Assembly: GCA_017577485.1 (NCBI GenBank)
Contig: PKRI01000048.1
Span: 1-12,168 of the forward strand
Direction: 5' to 3'
Length of the DNA: 12,168 nt
Origin: Bacillota bacterium
GTDB lineage: Bacteria > Bacillota > Sulfobacillia > Thermaerobacterales > RSA17
Numbering within the stretch: the stretch's first letter is position 1; every line of letters starts with the position of its first letter. The translations under genes were made by a program, and so were the position numbers. Of the stretch, positions 6,936-12,168 are shown in pieces. The notes beneath the pieces are model-generated. The model made no database searches and was not told the DNA's origin. It saw only the letters and a list, made by a program, of their open reading frames with translations.

Positions 6936-7394
6936 TCAGTACCAGAGCACCGCCGCGGCCACCGCCGCGCCGATCCGCTCCACGCGAAGTTCCGCCGACG
7001 CCACCTTGACGTCGCGCAGCCTGAGCCCCCGGACCGCGAAGGACTCTTCGACCATCTCGGTCACCTGGCGCTCGGCCTCGGCCGCCGAGCAGCGGCCTGA
7101 AAACTCCATGATGGTCCCGTAATCATCCTCGCTGAAGCCCACGGCCACCGCCGCAGCGATCAGCTCACCGGGCCGGTCGCTGACGATGGAGCCGTAGGCC
7201 GTGGGCGTCAGCGACCCCGCGGGAATCTCCAGCCTGTCCACAAACTGGCAGGAGGGCGGCAGGATGCTGCTGACGCGGATCAGGTTCAGGTTGCCGATGC
7301 CTGCCGCCAGCAGCGCCTTGTCGAAGGCGGTCAGCGGCTTGTCGCCCTCGGCGCATCCTGCCGTGACGGTGATCTTTTTCGGCGTGGGGAGCAT
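6936..7394 (-). CDS. pdaD: Pyruvoyl-dependent arginine decarboxylase
   Basis: Converts arginine to agmatine and CO2, the entry step of the agmatine route to polyamines. Enzymes of this family self-cleave at a Ser-Ser bond to create the pyruvoyl cofactor. The 152 residues contain this site as RVSSILPP, with cleavage expected between Ser42 and Ser43, preceded by GNLNLIR whose Asn residues match the conserved substrate-pocket region. IMEFSG supplies Glu97, matching the glutamate proposed as proton donor in the Methanocaldococcus enzyme. The family is best known from archaea and scattered bacteria, including Chlamydia and thermophiles, so horizontal acquisition long ago is plausible. ATG 7394 has a GGAGGG site about 8 nt upstream. 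It is the first gene of the pdaD-tatC-speE-speB-argS block, behind the promoter at 7452-7480. Confidence 0.95.
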   Translation of the reverse strand: MLPTPKKITVTAGCAEGDKPLTAFDKALLAAGIGNLNLIRVSSILPPSCQFVDRLEIPAGSLTPTAYGSIVSDRPGELIAAAVAVGFSEDDYGTIMEFSGRCSAAEAERQVTEMVEESFAVRGLRLRDVKVASAELRVERIGAAVAAAVLWY

Positions 7395-7451
7395 GGCCCG
7401 ATCCCTCCGTTCCCGCGGGGCAGTGATGGGGGCGCTGTGACGCCATGCGCC

Positions 7452-7480
7452 AATATAAAGGAGCCGGGACCGGGCGTCAA
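7452..7480 (-). promoter_or_regulatory. Sigma-A type promoter upstream of pdaD
   Basis: The -35 TTGACG (7480-7475, 5 of 6 matches) and the -10 TATATT (7457-7452, 5 of 6) are separated by 17 bp. The locally AT-rich -10 stands out in a GC-rich setting. Transcription would begin around 7446-7445, leaving a leader of about 50 nt before the pdaD ATG, too short for a typical riboswitch. It most likely drives the whole pdaD to argS block. Confidence 0.82.
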
Positions 7481-7508
7481 TTGAAGCGCGGCGCGGGAAA
7501 AGGCGCGG

Positions 7509-7527
7509 CTGCCGGGAACCCCGGCAG
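7509..7527 (-). terminator. Hairpin downstream of htrA, possible weak intrinsic terminator
   Basis: CTGCCGGG (7527-7520) and CCCGGCAG (7516-7509) form a perfect 8-bp stem with a 3-nt loop. Four T follow on the transcribed strand at 7501-7498, but only after a 7-nt GC-rich gap, so it is not a textbook terminator. It lies between htrA and the pdaD promoter, where a transcription stop would make sense. Confidence 0.4.
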
Positions 7528-7693
7528 GCCAGGCATGTAACAGGTCGACGAGGACCGCGGCCCCGCGAAGCTTTGAGGGGTGGCCTTAGACCAGAGCCTG
7601 CCGGCCGACAGTCCTCGCCGGACCATCCTAAGGCTTCGACGGTGGGGACGTGGCTCCCTTGTGCGGACGTTCCCCGCCGGGAACCCCGGCCCG
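7528..7693 (-). other. Non-coding stretch after htrA with nested inverted repeats
   Basis: Most of the 299-nt gap between htrA and pdaD. No supported gene lies here; short frames on either strand have no recognisable domains or ribosome binding sites. On the minus strand GCCTTAG (7634-7628) is complementary to CTAAGGC (7589-7583), and the flanking CGAAGC (7638-7633) is complementary to GCTTCG (7571-7566), with a shared GC at 7634-7633. CGAGGAC (7617-7611 read on minus) and its complement at 7555-7549 form another 7-bp pair. This suggests a folded htrA 3' untranslated region or small RNA, but no known RNA family was recognised. Confidence 0.4.
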
Positions 7694-8977
7694 TCAGCGG
7701 GCAGGGCTCAACTCGCCCAGCACCACGTCGAAATCCAGCTGCTGATTGCCCCGCAGGACGGTGACGGTCACGCGCTGCCCCACCCGGCGTTCCGACAGGG
7801 TCCGGGTCAGGTCCCGGAAGCCCTCCACCGGCTGGCCGTCCAGGGCGATGATCACGTCGCCGGCGCGGATGCCGGCCTCGGCCGCCGCCCCGCCCGGCTG
7901 CACCTGCGCCACCAGCACGCCCCGCTCGACGCCGTACTGCGTGCGCGCCTGGGAGTCGCTGACCACCTGGACGCCCAGGGCCGGGCGGATCACCCGGCCG
8001 TACTGGATCAGGTCGGCGGTGATGCGCCGCACGTCGTTGGACGGGATGGCGAAGCCCATCCCTTCGACCGCCTCGCCCACGAACTTCAGGGTGTTGATGC
8101 CGATGACCTCGCCGCGCAGGTTCACCAGCGGCCCGCCGCTGTTGCCGGCGTTGATGGCGGCGTCGGTCTGGATGACGGTGAAGATGCGGCTGTCGGCGCT
8201 GGCGCTGCTCAACTGCTGCAGCAGGTCCTGGCGGATGCCGCTGACCACGCCGCGGGTCACCGACTGGAAAAAGTCCAGGCCCCGCGGGTTGCCGATGGCC
8301 ACCACCGTTTCACCCACCTGCACCTGCGAGGAGTCGCCCAGCGTGGCGGCCACCAGCTGACGGCCGCCGGGGTCGATGCGCAGCACGGCCAGGTCGGAGA
8401 AGGGGTCGTCGTGGGCCACCAGTTGGGCCTCGACCCGGTCGCCGCCGTCCAGCACCACTTCCAGGCGCACGGCGTTCTCCACCACGTGGTAGTTGGTGAC
8501 GATGTAGCCGCGGGCGTCCAGGATGACGCCGGTGCCGTAGCCGGCCTCCACCACCGCGCGGGTGCCGGTGAAGGGGTTGGTGACCTGCTGGAAGTTGACG
8601 ACGCCGACCACCGCCGGGGCCACGCGCCGCACCACTTCCACCACCGCCAGGTCCTCGGCGGCAGGCGGCGGCAGCGGCGCGCCGGCCGTTCCGCCTGTGC
8701 CGCCCCCCGCGCCGCCGGGGGGCACGGCGCCGGGCGAGGTGGCGGGCGGGCTCACCGGCTGCGCCGTGGACGGGCCCTGGGCGGCGTCATCCTGGAGGCC
8801 CAGGCGGCGGGCGATGTCGGCCGGGTCCATCAGGCGGGGCAGCACCACCGGTGCCAGGGCCAGGGCCACGAGACCGCCGGCGACGGCTCCCACCAGGGCG
8901 TAGAGGAACGGCGACGCCGAACGCCGCGGCGGTCGATGCATGGACCAGCCGCCGCCCAGGCGGTAGAGGTCGTCCAC
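7694..8977 (-). CDS. htrA: Membrane-anchored HtrA/DegP-like serine protease with PDZ domain
   Basis: Extracytoplasmic quality-control protease for misfolded envelope proteins. From GTG 8977 it has 427 residues: a basic cytoplasmic N-terminus (HRPPRR), one transmembrane anchor at about 24-48, a Pro/Gly/Ala-rich linker (about 65-108), a trypsin-like domain with the full triad His164 (NYHVV), Asp195 (FSDLAVL) and Ser280 (GNSGGPL), and a single PDZ domain from about 332 to 422. GTG 8977 is chosen because GGAGG lies 8 nt upstream; the longer frame start at GTG 8986 overlaps that site. In Bacillus an HtrA paralogue (YycK) closes the walR-walK-yycH-yycI operon, and here htrA likewise follows yycH-yycI, with murA between. 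It begins about 22 nt after the murA stop, so the two are likely cotranscribed. Confidence 0.95.
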   Translation of the reverse strand: MDDLYRLGGGWSMHRPPRRSASPFLYALVGAVAGGLVALALAPVVLPRLMDPADIARRLGLQDDAAQGPSTAQPVSPPATSPGAVPPGGAGGGTGGTAGAPLPPPAAEDLAVVEVVRRVAPAVVGVVNFQQVTNPFTGTRAVVEAGYGTGVILDARGYIVTNYHVVENAVRLEVVLDGGDRVEAQLVAHDDPFSDLAVLRIDPGGRQLVAATLGDSSQVQVGETVVAIGNPRGLDFFQSVTRGVVSGIRQDLLQQLSSASADSRIFTVIQTDAAINAGNSGGPLVNLRGEVIGINTLKFVGEAVEGMGFAIPSNDVRRITADLIQYGRVIRPALGVQVVSDSQARTQYGVERGVLVAQVQPGGAAAEAGIRAGDVIIALDGQPVEGFRDLTRTLSERRVGQRVTVTVLRGNQQLDFDVVLGELSPAR

Positions 8978-8999
8978 GTTCCGCACCTCCGGAACCGCG

Positions 9000-10304
9000 T
9001 CAGCCCTGGGTGCGGGCCAGCGCCTGGGATCGCCCGGCCACCGGCGCCGGGATTTCGGTCACCCGCTGGATGTCGGCTCCCAGTTGGCCCAGTTTCTCGT
9101 GGATCAGTTCGTAGCCGCGCTCGATGTGCTCGACGCCGCCGATGACCGTCTCGCCCTCGGCCACCAGGCCCGCCACCACTAAGGCGGCGCCGGCCCGCAG
9201 GTCGGTGGCCCGCACATGGGTCCCGCTGAGCCGCTCCACGCCGTCGATGATGGCGGTGCGGCCCTCCACCCGGATGCGGGTGCCCATGCGCTGCAGTTCG
9301 TCCACGTGCTTGAAGCGGGCCTCCCAGATGGTGTCGGTCACCACGCTGGTGCCCTCGGCGATGGACAGCAGCGCCGTCATGGGCTGCTGGGCGTCGGTGG
9401 GGAAGCCCGGGTACGGCAGCGTCTTGACGGTGACCGCCGTGGGACGCCGGCTGCAGGTGACGCGGATCCAGTCGCCGTTCTCTTCGATCTCGGCGCCGGC
9501 CTCGCGTAGCTTGGCGGTGATGGGGTCCAGGTGCTTGGGGATGACGTTTTCGACCACCACGTCGCCGCGGGTGGCCACGGCGGCCATCATGAAGGTGGCC
9601 GCCTCGATTTCATCGGGGATGATGGCGTGGGAGGCGCCCTTAAGCCGCGGCACGCCGCGGATCTTGATGACGTCGGTGCCGGCCCCCACCACGCGGGCGC
9701 CCATGGCGTTGAGCAGGTTGGCCACGTCGACGATGTGGGGCTCCTTGGCCGCGTTCTCGATGACCGTGGTGCCCTCGGCCAGCACCGCCGCCAGCATGAT
9801 GTTGATGGTGGCGCCCACGCTGACCACGTCCAGGTAGACCGGCGCGCCCACCAGGCGGTCGGCGCGGGCCCGGATCACGCCGTGCTCGATGGTGACGTCG
9901 GCGCCCAGGGCCCGCAGCCCCTTCAGGTGCTGGTCCAGCGGCCGCTGGCCGATGTCGCACCCGCCGGGTACGGGCACCTCGGCGTAGCCGTAGCGTCCCA
10001 GGAAGACGCCCAGCAGGTAGTAGGACGCCCGCATCTCCTTGACCAGGTCGGGCGGCGGGATCGGTTCCAGGTGCCGTGGATCGATGCGGATGGCGTGGGG
10101 GCCGATGCGATCCACCTTGACGCCCATGGCCCGCAGGATGGCGATGTAGGTGTCGACGTCGCGGATGACGGGCAGGTTCTCCAGCACGCTGGGCCCGTTG
10201 GCCAGCAGGGCGGCCGGGATCACGGCGACGGCCGAATTCTTGCGGCCGCCGATCCGGACCCGGCCGTGCAGGCGGCGTCCCCCGCGCACGACGAGATTGG
10301 CCAA
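9000..10304 (-). CDS. murA: UDP-N-acetylglucosamine 1-carboxyvinyltransferase
   Basis: First committed step of peptidoglycan synthesis: transfers enolpyruvate from PEP to UDP-GlcNAc; cytosolic and the target of fosfomycin. The 434 residues fit the family. With the TTG start at 10304 the known residues fall almost exactly on E. coli numbering: Lys22-Asn23 in GGRKNSA, Arg92 in KEMRASYYLLG, catalytic Cys116 in PGGCDIGQRPLDQH, and Asp304 in PGFPTDAQQP. Because the Cys is present, a fosfomycin-insensitive Asp variant is not indicated. TTG 10304 is preferred because GGGAGG lies 7 nt upstream; a TTG at 10319 would place that site inside the gene. Low-GC Firmicutes often have two copies (murA, murZ); which one this is cannot be told here. 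Its position between yycI and htrA places it in the WalKR-associated envelope cluster. Confidence 0.97.
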   Translation of the reverse strand: MANLVVRGGRRLHGRVRIGGRKNSAVAVIPAALLANGPSVLENLPVIRDVDTYIAILRAMGVKVDRIGPHAIRIDPRHLEPIPPPDLVKEMRASYYLLGVFLGRYGYAEVPVPGGCDIGQRPLDQHLKGLRALGADVTIEHGVIRARADRLVGAPVYLDVVSVGATINIMLAAVLAEGTTVIENAAKEPHIVDVANLLNAMGARVVGAGTDVIKIRGVPRLKGASHAIIPDEIEAATFMMAAVATRGDVVVENVIPKHLDPITAKLREAGAEIEENGDWIRVTCSRRPTAVTVKTLPYPGFPTDAQQPMTALLSIAEGTSVVTDTIWEARFKHVDELQRMGTRIRVEGRTAIIDGVERLSGTHVRATDLRAGAALVVAGLVAEGETVIGGVEHIERGYELIHEKLGQLGADIQRVTEIPAPVAGRSQALARTQG

Positions 10305-10632
10305 ACTGCTGCCTCCCAACCCTGGCTGCCGGCGGCGGCGAATTGCCGCGGCTCCCCCGAGCCGTCAGCACGCCACGTTACATAACACGCTTCGTGTCCA
10401 CGTTCGTGCGCCGGCCCGCTTTTCCTTCAGGCCGCCCGGCGGACAACTTTGGCATCCAGGCACTCTTCCAGTTTCGGCGCCCCGGCGGCGTTTGGGAAGG
10501 TCCGGGCGCTGGCAATCCCTGCCGCGTCGGGGCCTTCGGGGGCATTGTATCCCCGACGTCGCCGCCGTTATGAGCGTGCCGCGGGCCGGCCGGGAGCGCC
10601 TCGCGGCCGGCTGTGAGCGCGCCGCTGCCCGG
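10305..10632 (-). promoter_or_regulatory. 328-nt non-coding leader of murA with repeats and hairpins
   Basis: No gene is supported here; the short plus-strand frame across it has no domain. Visible on the minus strand in order: CGTCGGGG (10558-10551) complementary to CCCCGACG (10532-10525), an 8-bp inverted repeat; a -10-like TACAAT (10549-10544) inside its loop but without a convincing -35; AACGTGG as a direct repeat (10404-10398 and 10379-10373) flanking the interrupted palindrome ACACG-AAG-CGTGT (10397-10385); a perfect hairpin CGGCTC-GGGG-GAGCCG (10364-10349); and GCGGC-AATTC-GCCGC (10349-10335), which shares one base with it, close to the murA ribosome binding site. The length and structure suggest separate control of murA relative to yycI. 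Confidence 0.45.
10373..10404 (-). repeat. Operator-like element: direct repeat flanking a small palindrome
   Basis: AACGTGG occurs twice, 25 bp apart start to start (10404-10398 and 10379-10373). Between the copies lies ACACG-AAG-CGTGT (10397-10385), a 5-bp interrupted palindrome with a 3-bp centre. The spacing is near two and a half helical turns. It could bind a regulator upstream of murA; it does not match a WalR or other site that I can name. Confidence 0.35.
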
Positions 10633-11583
10633 CTACGGCCACACGCTTTCGATGAACGCGCCGGTCCGCGCGTCGAACAGCAGCGGGGGCGCCCCCTGCA
10701 GCAGCGCCTGCCAGGCGGGACGTCCCTCGTAAGCCGGCGGCTGCGCGCCGCTGCCGGGCGTGCCCGCCTCGGGCGCCGGGCCCAGCGCGTAACCCAGGCG
10801 CAGCTGCAGGACCCGGTGGCCGCGGTCGGAACCGAACTGCTCCAGCAGGTCCACCAGGCGGTCGCGGTCCTCCAGCTGGCGGTGCAGCAGGTTGGTCACC
10901 GGCATCACCGGCGCCGGGGCCGCGTCCACCGTTTCCACATCCCACAGCCGCTGCTGGTAGCTGACCACCCGGCGGCCGGTGGCGTGGATTTCGACGGCGC
11001 CCGGGAAGATCCACAGCGGTCCCGCCGCGGCGTCCTCGATCACCTGCTCGTAGCGGAACACGAACGTGCCGCCCTGGTCGTCGAACGTGATCTCGGGCCC
11101 ATGCAGGTCGGCGGGCGGGCCGCCCACGGCCTCGAATAAAGCCTCCACCTGCTGCCGCGCCGCGTCCAGGTCGGCACGGCGGGCCCGCTCCACGCCGGCC
11201 CGCTGCACCACCGCGTACACCAGCCGCCCGTCCTCGGATAAGCACAGCACATCCTCGTCGGTGCTGTAAAGGGTGCCGGTGCAGTAACCCAGGGTGCCCT
11301 GCCGGGTCTCGTAACGGCGGCCGGCGAAGACGGCGTCCAGGTCCAGCGCGGGAACGCGCGGGATCAGCCGCACCGGCGGCAGCCGCGGCGGGACGCCGTC
11401 CTGGATCTTGGGCTGGACGCCGTAAACCGCCAGTTCCTCCACCAGCGCCTCGACCGGGAAGGCCGTCAGATACGATTCCTCCGGAGCCGGCAGCCCCACG
11501 CCGCCGTAGACCTGGTGGTAAAGGAAGATGTTGAGCAGCGCCAGGGCCACGATGAGGATGGTCTTGGCGCGGGGCCAGTCCAC
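10633..11583 (-). CDS. yycI: YycI-family regulator of the WalK sensor kinase
   Basis: Membrane-anchored protein that, with YycH, restrains the WalK histidine kinase controlling cell-wall metabolism in Firmicutes. The 316 residues begin with the family-typical MDWPRAKTILIVALALLNIF, where a short cytoplasmic start (Asp-Trp, Lys7) leads into a single transmembrane helix at about 8-26; the rest is extracytoplasmic. No catalytic motif is expected. B. subtilis YycI is about 280 residues. The GTG start at 11583 follows a GGAGG site at 8 nt. The stop is TAG at 10635-10633. It lies 76 nt after the yycH stop, and that gap holds a strong GC hairpin. The assignment rests on the N-terminal signature, size and position after the yycH candidate; the remaining sequence of this family diverges widely. 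Confidence 0.85.
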   Translation of the reverse strand: MDWPRAKTILIVALALLNIFLYHQVYGGVGLPAPEESYLTAFPVEALVEELAVYGVQPKIQDGVPPRLPPVRLIPRVPALDLDAVFAGRRYETRQGTLGYCTGTLYSTDEDVLCLSEDGRLVYAVVQRAGVERARRADLDAARQQVEALFEAVGGPPADLHGPEITFDDQGGTFVFRYEQVIEDAAAGPLWIFPGAVEIHATGRRVVSYQQRLWDVETVDAAPAPVMPVTNLLHRQLEDRDRLVDLLEQFGSDRGHRVLQLRLGYALGPAPEAGTPGSGAQPPAYEGRPAWQALLQGAPPLLFDARTGAFIESVWP

Positions 11584-11609
11584 CGCTGCCGCCTCCTTTC
11601 ACCGCCGCT

Positions 11610-11631
11610 GCGCCGGCGGGGGCGCCGGCGC
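11610..11631 (-). other. Perfect 9-bp GC hairpin between yycH and yycI
   Basis: GCGCCGGCG and CGCCGGCGC are exact reverse complements around a CCCC tetraloop on the transcribed strand, and nearby bases (11632-11640) add further GCCGGC self-complementarity. No U tract follows, so it is not an intrinsic terminator. It lies 15-20 nt upstream of the yycI ribosome binding site and could affect mRNA stability or translation of yycI. Confidence 0.5.
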
Positions 11632-11659
11632 CGGCCGGCGTCCCGCCGCGCCGGGCCCG

Positions 11660-12168
11660 TCACCGCGCCGCGGCGTTGACCTGGATGTCGCCCCCCGGCC
11701 AGGCGCTGACCCACACCACGGTGCCGTCGTGCAGGTTCAACTGCCAGGCCGGCTTCTGGAACTCCCCCTCGTGCCGGACGTAGACCAGGCGGGCGGCGTC
11801 CACCAGTCTTGCCGACTCCGGCAGTTCGTCGAAGCCGAGCGCCGCTGCCAGCGCCACCGCCTCGCCGGCCGGCATGATGGGGATGGCCACGGTGCCCAGG
11901 GGGTCGGCCAGGTTGCTCTCGATGAAGCGGCGGCGCCAGTAGGCCACGCCGCCGGGGCCCACCTCCACCACCGCCAGGTAGCGGTCGGCCAGCAGGTAGC
12001 CGTCGACCCGCTGCAGGAACCCGAACCGGTAGCCCAGGATCCGCGGCGCGCTCAGGGAGCCGCGCGCCACCACCGGCGTCACCGAGGCCAGCACCACATC
12101 GCCGGCGGCGGGCCAACCGCCGCGCTCGGCGCCGAAGGCGACGGCGGCGGCCAGGGCTTCTGCAGGCG
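11660..12168 (-). CDS. yycH: YycH-family regulator, C-terminal part (5' end beyond window)
   Basis: The frame is open from the right window edge to a TGA at 11662-11660, giving at least 169 residues; an internal GTG at 12097 is not needed as a start because the upstream codons (reading PAEALAAAVAFGAERGGW) continue as plausible protein. Recognisable points are a strand-rich stretch with GYRFGFLQRVDGYLLADRY and an end in DGTVVWVSAWPGGDIQVNA, which fit the extracytoplasmic C-terminal half of YycH-type proteins, partners of YycI in WalK control. The assignment relies largely on being directly upstream of a yycI-like gene and on size and style, not on a catalytic motif. Another minus-strand frame over the same bases overlaps yycI and looks like a shadow. 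Confidence 0.7.
   Translation of the reverse strand, partial: PAEALAAAVAFGAERGGWPAAGDVVLASVTPVVARGSLSAPRILGYRFGFLQRVDGYLLADRYLAVVEVGPGGVAYWRRRFIESNLADPLGTVAIPIMPAGEAVALAAALGFDELPESARLVDAARLVYVRHEGEFQKPAWQLNLHDGTVVWVSAWPGGDIQVNAAAR

Noticed and set aside
7395..7451. Riboswitch before pdaD
   Set aside because: The predicted leader is only about 50 nt and shows no known aptamer signature.
7580..11139. Plus-strand frames opposite htrA, murA and yycI, including a short one in the murA leader
   Set aside because: No recognisable domains or ribosome binding sites; the opposite strand encodes conserved proteins with intact active sites.
11466..12116. Alternative minus-strand frame over the yycH region
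   Set aside because: It overlaps the start of yycI and translates to Arg/Gly-rich low complexity; the frame ending at 11660 gives normal protein and runs to the window edge.
1..12168. tRNA or rRNA genes, CRISPR arrays, insertion sequences, attachment sites
   Set aside because: None was seen: no cloverleaf or rRNA motifs, no regularly spaced repeats, no transposase or terminal inverted repeats.

Overview
The window is a GC-rich (roughly 70% or more) stretch of a bacterial chromosome in which every supportable gene lies on the minus strand and is read from the right edge to the left. The gene content points to a high-GC Firmicutes-type bacterium, probably thermophilic. The signs are YycH/YycI regulators of the WalK/WalR cell-wall system next to murA and an HtrA protease, sigma-A type promoters, strong GGAGG ribosome binding sites with frequent GTG and TTG starts, and an archaeal-type pyruvoyl arginine decarboxylase. 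A Thermaerobacter-like organism would fit, but that name is inference only.

Layout in transcription order: (1) 12168-7694 holds a cell-envelope block: yycH (5' part cut by the window edge), yycI, a 328-nt non-coding leader, murA and htrA. (2) 7693-7395 is a gap with inverted repeats, a possible terminator hairpin and a good promoter. (3) 7394-2321 is a compact block pdaD, tatC, speE, speB, argS, with gaps under 50 nt and one 4-nt overlap. PdaD makes agmatine from arginine, SpeB removes urea from agmatine or an aminopropyl derivative, and SpeE adds aminopropyl groups, so three polyamine enzymes share a transcription unit with the Tat translocase subunit TatC and arginyl-tRNA synthetase. (4) 2300-1933 is an in-frame C-terminal fragment of a Fic-family protein with no Fic catalytic domain. 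(5) 1911-40 is pyrG with its own promoter and a 148-nt leader. (6) A further gene appears to start at 40, overlapping the pyrG stop, and leaves the window on the left.

The strongest signal beyond the coding genes is the pyrG leader. A consensus -35, a plausible -10 and a predicted 5'-GGGC transcript start are followed by a hairpin whose 5' arm is a run of C and whose 3' side runs into a U-rich tract directly at the pyrG ATG. These are the parts of the CTP-sensing reiterative-transcription attenuator known from Bacillus subtilis pyrG. Two other points deserve attention: arginyl-tRNA synthetase carries Asn-Val-Val-Asn where the class I HIGH signature should be, and the Fic fragment has no plausible start for its full homologous length.
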